Of a stretch of 64,000 nt of DNA, positions 1 to 11,452 are shown piece by piece. The translations under genes were made by a program, and so were the position numbers. This DNA is from Isoetes taiwanensis. Its lineage: Eukaryota > Streptophyta > Lycopodiopsida > Isoetales > Isoetaceae. How positions within the stretch are numbered: the first letter of the stretch is position 1; each line of letters begins with the position of its first letter. Location: contig JAJEKV010000008.1 of NCBI GenBank assembly GCA_021234155.1, forward strand, positions 20,123,959 to 20,187,958, in the 5' to 3' direction. The notes under the pieces were generated by a model. It was not told the origin of the DNA. It did not search any database and saw only the letters and a program-made list of their open reading frames with translations.

Positions 1-405
1 GCTTTAGCAATAAATATAATTTCTTCTAGTGTTACCTTGGCTAATAGCATTTCATTAACCATGTAACTTTATTACTGTTCCCTTTGGAAAGACAAATACC
101 TCCATTGATTCACTGCCCTCAATACTTCATATGAATTACGATGAGATATATACCAATAACAAGATATATGTTGTATATCTCGTTATTGATACGTAGAACA
201 AAGCGAAAAGCATTCACTTCCGCATAGCATATACAGACCACACTAGTATTGTTCCTTCCCTTTATATATAAATAAATACAAATATTCAAGAATAATAAAC
301 TTGTTAATAAAATCTTTTATATAACATTCTTACTGATTTATAAGTTTTTTCTGTTTAAATTCTCCAAATATTTCATAAATTCAAAAATTTTATTACATTT
401 CCAAG

Positions 406-1232
406 AATGGCAGCAGTAGGATTAGGTACATATGGGGCACATATTTATAAGCCAAAAAATTTGGCATATAAAGAGGTAAGTTGTTAATATAAGCAGTTTT
501 GTCTCCCATACTGAAATATTCAATGTGCCATTTAAGATATGGTGTAATGCTGATGCATGTCTTGCAGGTGTATCAAACCGCTAGTTTATATCATTGGGCA
601 CATTCAGCAACATTGCTAGCTGCGCCAAATACTAGGCATCCTCATATAGTGAGTATCTATTAGCATGATATGTAAATATTCTGTGACATTGTCAGTTTTT
701 TGGATTTACAATCTAGAAGAATAATGAAACACATACTTTATATTGTCCATAGAATGTTGTGTGGCAAGAGCTCTAAAGCTTGCCATATAAAAATATACGT
801 GTAAACAAAATAATCTCTCTGAAGGTCTGTTGGTCTCATCAATGTCAAGTCATGCGAAGCCCAATTAAGAACCTGATACTCTGGATCATTGTTTCAGACG
901 GTATTGCATGGGGAAAATGCTCAATAGGAAGAAAGGAAACTTTATGTTATGTATGTGCTTTCAATCTTGATTAATGTTCTCCTACACATGTACATGAATG
1001 TGCTTTCTCCAAGCGGTATTGCCTGGGGGAAATGCTCAATAAAAAGAAAGGGAACTTTATGTTATGTCTTTACACATGTACATGAATGTGCTTTCAATCT
1101 TAATTAATGTTGTGCGTGTACTCAAGTTTAGTCATTGCTAATGATTACTTATGTTATGATTTCTAAATTACTTTTTGATTTGATACAGTTTGGAGGTCTT
1201 TTGACATTTGGCATTGTGGCATTTTGTGGAAC
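406..1232 (+). CDS. TMEM256: TMEM256/DUF423 family membrane protein, three internal exons
   Basis: Three exons with consensus GT-AG borders are visible: 406-475, 568-648 and 1189-1232. They read GLGTYGAHIYKPKN, then VYQTASLYHWAHSATLLAAP, then FGGLLTFGIVAFCGT, the conserved core of the small TMEM256/DUF423 membrane proteins, which have several hydrophobic helices and an unknown biochemical role. The first exon appears to begin in phase 2, so the ATG at 407 is probably internal and the true first exon lies left of the window. I could not find the last exon (the usual C-terminal hydrophobic third) downstream of 1233. The gene is either truncated or has a long 3' intron. The three exons show no stops or frameshifts. 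Family identity is from recognised motifs; whether it is expressed is unknown. Confidence 0.8.
899..1112 (+). repeat. Imperfect tandem duplication inside a TMEM256 intron
   Basis: Two diverged copies of about 100-115 bp lie head to tail. Both contain CGGTATTGC..GGGG..AATGCTCAATA, then AACTTTATGTTATGT, then ACACATGTACATGAATGTGC. Copy one begins near 899 and copy two near 1014. The block lies inside the intron between the second and third visible exons and does not disturb the splice sites. Nothing in it looks coding. Confidence 0.7.
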
Positions 1233-1513
1233 GTAAGAATTTCCATATGCATGTTTTTATGTATTAAAATGCAGTATTGCCTTAGATTGTATACTGAAAG
1301 AATTGTTCACATATCAAGTCTGTTTTATAAGTGAAAACAATAAGATAGATCTTCAAAATTGGTGGCAGCATTTGAGAATTATGCATCCAAGCACCTAGAA
1401 TTAGGACTGGGCTTGGAAGAGGCAAAAGCTTACGATACCTTTCACAAAGTAAATTTGGTTAAGTGGCTAAGGAGCATGGCATAAAAGGCTAGAAGAGTAG
1501 ATTCAATCTATAA

Positions 1514-2327
1514 CTAAACCATGGTGAGAATATCGGTATCTGCATTAGGGCAAACGCTTTTCTGATGACACCCAGTTAAACATTTGTATTCTTTTGATTT
1601 GGTTAGAACCTCTTGTTCAAGTACTGAGTTGGGTTGGATAGTACGTGGCAAAATATTGCTGTCATCTGTGCCATGGACATGACTAGGAAACCTTATCACA
1701 CAGTTCTTTTGTTCTAGGACGACTTCCGTTTTGCTGTTCTTTGCTTTAGCTGTCCATCCATGTCTGCTGGTCTCATATTTGTGGTACAAGGAAGCAAAAA
1801 ACTCTTGGGCAAATTCTCTATATGTGTCATTTTGTGTTTTGAAACCCTAGAGATAAGACAGAAGGACCTACATGGAAGAAAAGACCACAGTGTTGAGCCA
1901 GATAAGACGGGCTCCAATAACTGTAGCGATTTCAAATTGTTTTCTTCGGCTAAGAACACGTCAGAAAGCTGAGAGAAGGTGGATGGAGGTATATCAAAAT
2001 TAAAGAAATCTTTGCAATCTTATTTGACTTCAAATAATAGAAACAAAGATTTAGCAGGGCGTACCTTTCGAGCACTGACTTTTGAAGACTTAATTTCATG
2101 AGGTACGTAGTCAACCAACCTACGAAATATGATATGCCAGCAATACATTTCTCTGTTTGTTGGATGAAGCTTCTAACATGGAATTGAAATGAAGTACATG
2201 TCGCCCTCAGTACTTGCTCTTGTTTAAAATCAAGGCCCTTTGAAAATGAATCTGGATCGACACAGGATTCAAATGTCAGATGAAGCAATGCATCAGTGGC
2301 ACTAAGTAGAGGAAATATGGCGAGCAT
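1514..2327 (-). other. Unrecognised open stretches, possible gene remnant
   Basis: Three overlapping minus-strand reading frames (1950-2327, 1714-1959 and 1514-1789) are richer in ordinary amino acids than the surroundings. A donor-like AAAG/GTACGC lies near 2064 and an acceptor-like CTCTCAG near 1971. The simple join does not keep a single frame, and I recognise no domain. It could be a decayed host gene or an old element. The rest of 1233-3957 shows only AT-rich non-coding sequence, plus one 84-codon minus-strand frame at 2558-2812 that I cannot assign. Confidence 0.2.
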
Positions 2328-3957
2328 GATTTTGGCCTGATCTACTCATATAAAAAGCAATGGTGGTCCTGCATGGCAGGATGCTTTAGATTGTGGGCTT
2401 ATGACTTCCTAGCCAACAATGACCCAATAAGCAACAGACGAACCTGGCATAGTTCTGTTACTAACATTGTGTTCAATGGCTGCACATGATGGATCAGTTT
2501 TTTGTTTAGCGGCAACAATCAAAACAAAGTTCCCTTGAGCTCACTATGTTGGACGTCTCAATGAGGCCGTCTTCTTCTGTTGGCCATGATTTTGCTAGTA
2601 TAAGCTTTGATAGCATGGCTTGTAATGGACTGCTTACAGCAATGTTCATATTCAAGGCCGTGATCTAATAGGGCCTCATAAAGCGTGACAACATTTACAT
2701 TTAGAGGGGCTACTTTTCCTATCATTCTAATTATTATCAATGCAGCAGGATGGCCTAACCTGTGGCCACAACAAAGTTGGAAAATCTTAAAGAAAATTTC
2801 CATGGCAAGCAAGCAACATATAAGGGTTGAACCTGGTTTTGGTTTTCAATCATAACTTTGGGCGCTTCACTTCAATTAAACCTGGAAATTTGTATAGGTT
2901 GCCTATACCACATTATCAAAATCTCTACCCACCCACCTTGTGTTCCTAATTTTCAAGAGTTGACTAGTCTCGCCAACCGAAACACCATTTAAGCATGTTC
3001 TAAGTTTATTCCAAAACATAATACCAATCTAGATGAAAGAAATCTTGAAGTACTATGAATCTTACATCTAGTGCAAATAGATTTGTATAGAGAAGGAAAC
3101 CCAAGTACAAGAGCTCCATCCCACATTGATGCTTTTCACAAGGTTTTTGGAAAAAAAAATGTGATATTGGGGTTCGCTCCAAGTTATTTTGCCCACATGA
3201 TGCTCCAATAAGGACATCAACAAAACCTAGCCAAGGAAACCAACACGCAAAAGAAATAAAGGACTTCGTTACCTTATATTTGAAAAACTGAATCTGAATC
3301 ATTACTTGAACGTCTATAGAATCATCAATACGGATTTCAAAAGCTCTTGCTATTGCAAATCAAGGTCTACAATTATGTGAGCTCCACAACCTCTATAGCC
3401 ATGCTGCCTCTTAGCTTTTCCAAATGCTTAATTACTTGGATTAGTTCATGATATCCTCTTAGTGAGACAACTTATATAATTGCTATGTCATATGAAATGA
3501 AGGCATAAAACATCAGCCATTCATTGATTTTCGGATTTCTTGACTACAAAACTCAGAAGAAGGCAACCCAAGAAGATATGCCATCAAACTAAACAAATAT
3601 AGCCTGCTAAAGAGTCGATGAAATGCAAATTTGTTTAATTTTTGAAGACAACATTAGGAATGGATGATTGATTTGATTATTCATTTGACATCTGCCATGA
3701 TGTCCCATAGCGGATCTCCATTCTCATCAGTGAGCCACTCTCCTCAGCTCTTGCTGCTTCAAATCTGCTAACTTCATATAGAATCTAAGCCTTATCGAAG
3801 GCGACTAGTCCAGTGGTAATCCCCACTTTGTTGTGATTCTTTCTGTCAAGATCCCATTTCGAGATGCCCAATGTAAGATTCATATATTAAGACATATTCA
3901 CTTCACATGGCACCGAAATTCACACCTTACCCTATAACACCCTAACCTTCACCCCAA

Positions 3958-4146
3958 CCCTGCATTTTCGCTAGTTTTCTCTTTTCTTTTTTCCCTTTTC
4001 CTTTATTTCTTTTCTTTTTTGCCCTTTCCCTCTTTTTCTTTTTTATCTTTTTTTTCTTTAAATTTTCTTTTTCTTTTTTCCTTTTTTTCTTTCTTTTTCT
4101 TCTTTTACCTTCTTTTCCTTTTTTTTTTTTTTTTTTTTTCCTTTTA
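3958..4146. repeat. Polypyrimidine tract (CT/T-rich)
   Basis: About 190 bases of almost pure T and C on the plus strand. Open frames across it on either strand encode only Lys/Arg/Glu or Phe/Ser/Leu runs and are composition artefacts. Comparable tracts occur at 9440-9535 and 26705-27118. At those two loci they follow a GGGCAACC motif. Here and at 9440 they are followed by a TTTGGGTTGC motif, so they appear to be part of a dispersed repeat. Confidence 0.8.
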
Positions 4147-4180
4147 TCCATTTTTAGTCCCTGTTCTTTTACTTCCCTCT

Positions 4181-4405
4181 TTTTGGGTTGCCCCTAGGGG
4201 GGCAAACCCTTGTTTAAGTGGGTTTGTGGCATATCCTAGGTATATGCTGGATATACCGAGGATATTCTGGTGACTGCTAAAAACCGTTTGTTGGCTGTAA
4301 ACTGGCGGTTTCGCATGTTCTGGATCGCCGATGTTCTAACCGGGTAACGGGCAGACCCGAAGCTCCAATCTGATGCACCCTGTGCTTCATGCAAATCTTC
4401 TGAAA
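4181..4405 (+). repeat. Dispersed repeat, copy 1
   Basis: This copy matches 8479-8697 over about 220 bp. Shared blocks include TTTGGGTTGC, GGGTTTGTGGCATATCCTAG, ATATACCGAGGATATT, AAACCGTTTGTTG, GATTTCGCATGTT or its variant, and GTGCTTCATGCAA. The copies differ at many single positions, so both are old. It directly follows the pyrimidine tract. No coding potential was recognised; a SINE-like or MITE-like origin is possible but no terminal structure was found. Confidence 0.75.
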
Positions 4406-5094
4406 CAGAAAGATGATTGATGCCCACATAGATTTGCTGATTATGAATCTAAACGGACCTTTAGGGCTAAGTTACTGGCTTTCTTGATTAGCAGATTTTG
4501 GAAAGAGGAATTGGCAGCAAGGGAAAATGTCATAATAGCCATTCCAGCTATCAAGAGTATAGGCTATGGCATTCTTCGCAAACTATGGCTCCTCTTAGCT
4601 CTGGCAATGGAGTCTTGAATAGTTTGCAATGTTGATTTATCCAACTGCGGCCTTGTTTACGTTTCATCATTCTTTCTTTCTACCTTTGTCTTGGATGTTT
4701 TATGCAATAACATTTTTCATAGTTATTGTCCAGTCTGTTGCTGTACCAGGCCACTACGAGGCACTTTTGGCAAAAAAATCCTGCTGGCAACACTACTTCC
4801 AAAAGAGTTATTCATGAATCCGCATTGCAAATGGAGTTGCTAAAATCTCTTGGGCGTAGTGTTTGGAGCCATCGATTTTCAAAGATCCGGCTACACCCGG
4901 CTTGTGCTTCTTTTGTGTAAGCAAATAGGAGTATCTGGATATTGCTCCAGAGCTTTAACTTGCAATAATGTTATTTGCGGCAATGATCCAGACTCTCGGG
5001 CTCGCTTGTTCTTTCAACCCAGTTACGTGAGCATGAATCTGCTGGTTAGGGCATTCCCATATCATCTAATCTTGGGACGATAATCATTACCCAG

Positions 5095-7198
5095 GTGCAA
5101 ATTGCAAAATACAGAGGATTTTATGAAATTTCGCTACTTAATGAGGTGGTTTGGATTCTAAAACTTATGGATGGAAATAGTAATGTCTACCTCGAGGCTT
5201 GCATCTACATATTGGACAGTTGCATGAGCAAGAAAGCTTTTGATCAAGGAAGGTATGTGCATGCCAATCTTGTTAAATCTGTTGTTGTCTTCTATGTCTC
5301 TACTTGGAATAAAATTATTGAACTTTATGTTAGATTTGATAGCTTAAACAATGCGTATGAAGTTTTTGATAAATTGCCCATGAGAGATGTATTCATATGG
5401 ACTAGAATGATTGCAGGATATGCTGAAAAGGGACTCGTTCAAGCATGCTTGGATTGTTTTAATTAAATGCATTTTCATGATGTTAAACCTGACAAAGTAA
5501 CGTTTATTGTTGTCTTGAGTGCATGTTCATGCGATTCCACTCTAGTTTATGGCAAACAATGTCATGCTGACATACTTCAAGCTAATTCTGAAGCGGATGT
5601 GGTTGTGAGCAGTACACTGGTTAACGTGCATGCTAAACGTACCAAGGTAAGCAGTTCTTGCATGGTGTTTTATAGGCTGCATGAAAGGAACGTTATTTCA
5701 TGGAATGCAAATTTTGTAGGTTATACTCAGAATAAAAGTTGTCTGAGGCCATTTCAAGGGAATGCGACAAGATATGATCAAGCCTAACAAATTCACCTTT
5801 GTCAATCTTTTAAGCATTACCAGCTTAGTCTTGCAACATGGAGAGTGGATCCATGGTGACCTCTTGCAAGATTGGAATGAAGTAGATGTCTTCATAGGAA
5901 GTAATCTTGTTTCTATGTATGTTTGATGCGGAAGCACATCGGAAGCACATCGGATGCCTCAAGTATTTTTATACAATGCCATCACGTGAGTGGGCTCTTG
6001 TTGACATGTATGCTAAATGTGGAGTTGTAGACGGGGCAAGGTGCATTTACAAAAAAATGCCTTCAAGAGATGCAGCATCATGAAGCATTATGTTTGCAGC
6101 GTATGCTCAGAATTGGAATAGCAAGAGTGTCCTTGAGCTTTTCCAGCATATGCAACATGAGAAGTAGAAGCAGACAAAGTAACATTTACTAATCTTACAA
6201 ACGCTTATGCTGATTGGGATCATTATCGGAGGGAAAACTGGTTCATACAATTATCATCATAGCTGATTGCGAACTAGATGTGTTTGTTGGCAAATTGCTC
6301 TTATTGACTTGTAACGGCATACATGATGCCTGCAAAATATTTTGTAGGCTGCCTATCTTAGATGTCATTTCATGGAATCCATTAATTGCAGCATGTTCTC
6401 AATATAGGAATGGAAAAAGAGGCTATTCATATTTTTAGGAAAATGCAAGGCTATGACAGGAGATCATTTCCTGGTGCCTGACGATCGTCATTACAACTGT
6501 ATGGTTGACCTTCTTGGCCGCGGCAGGGGATATTTAGATGAAGGCGAAAAGTCTTTTTGCAACTTATGGAGCCCATCTTTAATGGCTGGACAGCTTTACT
6601 TGCTGCCTGCAAAACATATACGGCAATGTGGACATTGCAAGGCGATCTTTTGACCAAGTTGTGAACTTGAATTCCCATCATGCCTCCGCATATGTGCTTA
6701 TGAGGTATATTTTCTCATGCTCACATGTGGAAGGATGCTGCAAGAATAGAAGGGCTCCGAAAGCAGGTAGGTGCATAGAAGAGACCTGCAAAGGCATGGA
6801 TTGAACTAAATGAGGCAGTCCATGAATTCATTGTTGGGGACAAGAGCCACCCCGAAAGTGAAGAGATCTATGCAATGCTAAAAAGATTAAGTGATCGAAT
6901 GAAGGAGAGTGGTTATGCACCAAAAGTGGACTTGGTCTTTTGCAACAAATGTCGGAACCGGGACAAAGGAGGATGCCTTATGTGGGCCTTTGTGAAAAAC
7001 CGGTTTGTAGCATTTGGGCTTATCAAGACACCTCCAGGGGCAGTTATTCAGGTAAGAAAAAATCTCCACATCTGTATAGACTGCTATAGTGCAACCAAGA
7101 TCATTTCTAAAATTGAAAAGCGAGACATTATAATAAGGGATGGTTACCGCATGCACCACTTCAAGGATGGATCCTGCTCATGTGAGGATTATCACTGA
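5095..7198 (+). pseudogene. DYW-type pentatricopeptide repeat (PPR) protein pseudogene
   Basis: PLS-class PPR motifs run from about 5180: DQGRYVHANLVKS, NAYEVFDKLPMRDVFIWTRM, VKPDKVTFIVVLSACS, then further blocks near 5690, 5830, 5990, 6210 and 6350. The tail near 6790-7198 has E/E+ and DYW regions (WIELNEAVHEFIVGDKSHP, VAFGLIKTPPG, HHFKDGSCSCEDYH). Intact relatives are organellar RNA-editing factors. This copy is broken: a TAA at 5464-5466 interrupts an otherwise continuous frame, several frameshifts follow, a TAG lies near 6778, the zinc-binding and catalytic HSE motif of the DYW deaminase is lost, the CxDCH histidine is Tyr, and the terminal DYW is DYH. The coding stretch has no introns, as is usual for the family. 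Confidence 0.9.
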
Positions 7199-8158
7199 TG
7201 TTATTGCATGGCCCTTGTTAGAAGTTCTTTGATCTTGTAACATACTTAAGTATGTAGGCATTTGTGAAGGAAAAGAGAGTCATACAATTAATATCATTAC
7301 TTTTCGACCATTAGGGTGAATTTCTCAAAGCTGTTTGAAAGATTATAACTTGAATATGACATCTCAGGGGTAATTGAAGGCGTAGCGCGAATAAAGCTAC
7401 GGATTTGTAGATCGATGAGCTAAGGGCTGTTTCATATGGGGACACTTAGGCCTGCTAAAACCTAAAAAGCCCTAACATTTTACAGGCCCAGCTATGTTAG
7501 ATATTGCAAACTCTTCTCAACTCATTCTTATGGAATCATAAACACTATGTTTCAGAATGGGATAGGGAATTACAAATACCTTTGTGGGTTAAGTATTCCC
7601 TTAACGTTCTCACGTTCATAAGATGCACATAGCTTGATATAAGCCAGAGATGGCACTAGAATATTGCATGAGACTTGAGCTAGAAGTATAGATTTAGAGA
7701 AGATCGAGTGGTAGAGATTAAGAATAGAAAGAAACGGTGTGCCGATTCTTTCAATTTTACAAGTCTAGAATCTGCACTTTCGAAGTGAAAAATGTCTGTA
7801 CACTTTCTTGCTCGGTGCCTTCCCTCCTTTCTTGGTTCAAAACATGTTTCCTGCACTCTTCCTTGAAGTCAACACGAATTTTTCATCACTTGTGGCACAG
7901 GAGGAAGAAGCGATTACTATTCATCTTGCGATCCCATATCAAAAGAGGAGGAAATTTATCGCGGCTGCAAAACATTTCTCTTGATCGTCTCCCTGGCATT
8001 TAGAAAAGTGAATCAGTTCACCCCATGTATAAAAAGTGCATGCGTTCATCCAATCACTTACTGTGTGGTGATAGACACTCACTCAGTGGGTGGTGATAGG
8101 CACTCGGTGCCATAAAACTCTACTCTTTCTTACGCTCATAACTTTTCTTCTAATAACA
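7199..8158. other. Intergenic, nothing recognised
   Basis: Moderately AT-rich sequence after the PPR pseudogene. An 88-codon plus-strand frame at 7737-8003 has no recognisable motif and no splice context that I trust. No RNA gene or element end was seen. Confidence 0.5.
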
Positions 8159-8205
8159 TCTCTCTCTCTCTCTCTCCCTCTCCCTCTCCCTCTCCCTCTC
8201 TCTCA
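8159..8205 (+). repeat. (CT)n / (CCCTCT)n microsatellite
   Basis: A short run of TC dinucleotides grades into CCCTCT hexamers and back to TC. Simple-sequence repeat. Confidence 0.9.
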
Positions 8206-8478
8206 CATCATCTTCTAGGACTTGTAGTTAATCTTCAATTGTGCACAAGGGTACTTTTTCTTCTTGAACAAAAACCAATGAAATTTCTAATTCCTAATTC
8301 TAGGGTATTTGACTTAAGGTTTTGTTACCAATATTAATTGCCAACGATATATAATGGTGGTGATAATAAGATTATGCCATGATGATATATCGTATTTTGC
8401 AAATATAAACTTTATATATTGAAAAATAATATTAAATTATATAGGGGTATAAATGCATGGCTAGGCAAAAGTGTTAGT

Positions 8479-8697
8479 TTTTGGGTTGCGCTAGGGGCAA
8501 ACCCTTGCTTAATGGGTTTGTGGCATATCCTAGGTATATCTTTGGAATATACCGAGGATATTGTGGCATCGCTCCAAACCGTTTGTTGCACATGGTGGCG
8601 ATTTCGCATGTTACGGATCGTCGATGTTCAAACTGGGTAGCAGGCGGGACCGAAGCTCCAATCGATCGCCACGTGCTTCATGCAAGTCATCTGAAAT
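8479..8697 (+). repeat. Dispersed repeat, copy 2
   Basis: Second copy of the repeat at 4181-4405, same orientation. Here no long pyrimidine tract precedes it. It is flanked on the left by a variable AT-rich region containing AATATATAATGG-type sequence. Confidence 0.75.
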
Positions 8698-8949
8698 ATT
8701 GCTAATCGGTTAAGAGTCAACTCCTACAAGGTGGCCATTTCATCTTGGGCATCGTAGCATATGTATGGCAAAAAAAATTGGCGTCCCCCCATCACTTAAG
8801 TAAGCAATATAACGTAATACACATGTTTGATTGATGAAGAGTATTTTTAGGTTTGTAGGATGAAGCGCTAACAGAAAACCCTGGAAATGTCATAGACTTG
8901 CTTAATCCATAAGAATTGTTTTTCCTCAGTAGAGACAATTCATTGTTAG

Positions 8950-9215
8950 GGCCTATGTAAAGTTGGAAAGTTGGATGAAGCTGAAGGATTTTTTCGAGGT
9001 TATTGCTTCAAATAAGTTGCATCCGATCTTTGTGAGCTATAACACTTCTATAATACTCTCTTTCTTGCTCTTTGTGAGAATGAGATCTGATCTGCGCCGA
9101 TAGATGTGTGTGGCCGGATGGTTGAGAAAGGTTTTGCTCCTAGGGCTTTAACATTTAGGGACCTTGTTGACAAGCTTTGTAAAGTGGGGAAAATTAGATG
9201 AGGCATAGAAAGCTG
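8950..9215 (+). pseudogene. P-class PPR repeat fragment, decayed
   Basis: Reading with one frame change gives CKVGKLDEAEGFFR, then VIASNKLHPIFVSYNT. Further on come RMVEKGFAPRALTFRDLVDKLCKVGKI and a TGA near 9206. The pattern G(x)CKxGKLDEAxxxF..M..xxxxPxxVSYNTLI is typical of the 35-residue P-class PPR motif of organellar RNA-binding proteins. Only about two and a half repeats remain. It is distinct from the PLS-class pseudogene 2 kb upstream. Too short and broken to be functional. Confidence 0.65.
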
Positions 9216-9403
9216 TTGGCTTTAGGAGCTCGTGTTCCCAATGTTAAGTTCCAAATGAGTTTTTGCAATACTTCTTCCATGCCGAGCACCAAAGATTTCT
9301 TCAGGCCAATTCCCATTAAAGTCATGGTATCAAGTATTCTATTGTCTAAAAATATAATTTGAATTGATTGTCAAAACATGACTTTGATTTATGATTTAAG
9401 CCA

Positions 9404-9560
9404 CTTCACCCTCCGGCCATAGAGGGCAACCCTCCGTGCGTAGCACCTTGTTTCTTTTTTTTTTTCCTTTTTTATTTTTCCTCATTTTAGTTTTTTCTCC
9501 TTTTTTTCTTTTCCTTTTTTCCTTTTTTGACCTTTTGCCTCTTTCTTTGGGTTGCCAAGA
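9404..9560. repeat. Dispersed repeat with pyrimidine tract
   Basis: The left edge reads GAGGGCAACCCTCCGTGCGT and AGCACC, followed by about 95 bases of T and C (9440-9535), then TCTTTGGGTTGCC. The same arrangement occurs at 26683-27118 (GGGCAACCTACATGCGTTAGCA plus a pyrimidine tract). A tract ending in a TTTGGGTTGC motif also occurs at 3958-4190. Probably one repeat family with a length-variable internal tract. Confidence 0.6.
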
Positions 9561-9787
9561 GACAAAGCTTTCATTGATGGGCCGATAGGTGGGCTTTTCG
9601 TTTCGATGGCCGAGATCATTTTGGATGGCTACTAGGATGGTGGAGATCATTTATGCACGTGCATTAGTAGCGTTAGAGGATGGGTTGGTTGTTGTCCAAT
9701 GGCATTAAAGGTCATTAGGATTCAATAAGTCAGTTCGGATTAGGGTTGCATCCCTTTGCTGGGATATGGCTTGGTGGAGCTCCATCA

Positions 9788-9891
9788 CAGTGTAGGGGAG
9801 GTTCTATAAACCAGCAAGAAGCTGCTTTGGCCAATTTTGCAGTGTAGGGGAGGTTCTATAAACCAGCAAGAAGCTGCTTCGGCCAATTTTG
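9788..9891 (+). repeat. 52-bp perfect-period tandem duplication
   Basis: Two copies of a 52-bp unit (9788-9839 and 9840-9891) starting CAGTGTAGGGGAGGTTCTAT differ at one position. Recent local duplication in non-coding DNA. Confidence 0.9.
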
Positions 9892-10629
9892 CAATGGTAG
9901 GGACACCTTGGCATGTTTCTGTAGAGAGAGATTTGAGGACTTCATGAAAGTGGGGTGGCGGACTGAGGGGACAGCGATGGCAGAAAACCTTAGTTTGCCC
10001 TGGTTACATCAAGTTTTTGCATTCTGCTTTCAGGTCGTGTTTTGTGGATTTGGCAGTGGGGCAGTGCTTTTGTCGAGTTTTATAGGGGCCTGATGCAAAT
10101 CTTTCTTGATCCAAGAAGGAGAGGGTTCTTCAGTAGAACTTGTAGGATTCTGGGGTGCAAGTTTTCTTTATACTTTCTTTGACGATTCCTGTAAGATTCT
10201 CTAATTTTTTTATTTGTTTCTTTGTGTAAATTTTCCTGCTTTTCGCTGTGTGACTGGAGGTCTTTCTAGGTTAATGCTTTATTCTTAGTTTCTTGTTGAT
10301 TTTTGTGAACCTTATGCAAACCTTAGATAAACCTGATCTTATTTAAATCCATGCAAGTTAACTTAAGCAATGCTATAGATTTTTATGGCCTATTGCATAC
10401 ATTTGCTCTGAAAATTCCATAACTTTTTTATTTGAAAGAACTTCTTAGCTCGACATTGAAGAGCATTTGGAGCATTTGTTTTTTGATACTCATCCTTTAG
10501 GGCCCCAACGGAGCACAACAACCTGCTATATTTGTGAGTTTTAGGTAAGCTTTATGTGCTGCAAGGATAGACGAAATTTTAAGAGGATCATGAGATAGAA
10601 GGAGATATTCTACTTTGTAAGCTGTATGG
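9892..10629. other. Flank of the gypsy insertion, no firm gene
   Basis: There is a 61-codon plus-strand frame (9908-10093) and donor-like and acceptor-like sites, such as CCTGTAAGAT near 10190. The sequence reads like an untranslated leader, but no protein family is recognisable. Across the gypsy insertion (10630 to 26392) an open plus-strand frame continues to about 26530, so a host exon may have been hit. This is weak. Confidence 0.3.
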
Positions 10630-10634
10630 ATATG

Positions 10635-11415
10635 TATCACAGCCTATAGAAAGTAGGCCCGATCGCGCTACCTAGAACCCCCAGAGTTCCCCTCAACCGT
10701 GAGCTCCCAAAGCTCCCCACGCACGACCGCTACTGATCCCCAGGATCAGCTTGAAGCCTAGCTTCAGAAGTTCTAACATGAAAACTTGATACTGCAGTAG
10801 CAGTATTGCTCAAAAGGTAGTCAGAAACACTCCAAGAACGGAGTGACCTCTCAAGCTAACACCAAGTAGTCAAGTAGCTTAGAACAGGTCGAATTGATTC
10901 TCAATCAGTTCGCAATGGATCAAAACCTCCAGCAGCAGAAGATCAAGCTACAAGGTAAAGCAGAATGCTCCAATTGGAAAACTGTGATTTCCAAAAACAC
11001 CACCAAATCCTTTTATAAGGCCACTAGGGTCAACATCAGGTGGAAAAAGCAGATGGGCCTTTTCCAGAGCAAGAATCGAGCAAGTTTTGCTCAGATTCGA
11101 TCTGTTTATAGCTGATCCGGTCGGCTTGCTGTAATCGCGAAGTTACAGGTCAATTGTTGCCTTTTAAAACTCTTGCCCAGTCGAAGGGCGCCACCTCATA
11201 TCCATACCTCAATGTTTTTGTGGTTTAAATGGAAAGCCTTTATAATTTAATTAAAAGCTATTTAACATACAAAAGTTTAACCATTTAAAAGTATAACCTC
11301 ATGCTGCCCTATGCGGTACCACTGCTCGGGACGTTCATAGGCCACCCCGTGGCATTACCAAGGCAGACTCACACTCCCAAGGCCCGCAAGCGCGACTTAC
11401 CCTTGGTTCGTAACA
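10635..11415 (-). repeat. 3' LTR of the gypsy element
   Basis: 781 bp, matching 25587-26386 throughout with scattered substitutions and small indels. The outer edge has mutated from TG to TA. The inner edge reads CGTAACA, which on the minus strand is TGTTACG. Confidence 0.95.
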
Positions 11416-11433
11416 ATTTCCTCCCCTCCCCTT
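11416..11433 (-). other. Polypurine tract
   Basis: On the minus strand AAGGGGAGGGGAGGAAAT abuts the 3' LTR. This is the expected plus-strand priming site for reverse transcription of a minus-oriented element. Confidence 0.9.
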
Positions 11434-11452
11434 AAGACCTTGTCCTCAAGGT

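Noticed and set aside
3942-4273. Lys-rich and Phe-rich open frames over the pyrimidine tract
   Set aside because: Composition artefact of a T/C-only stretch; no start context or domain.
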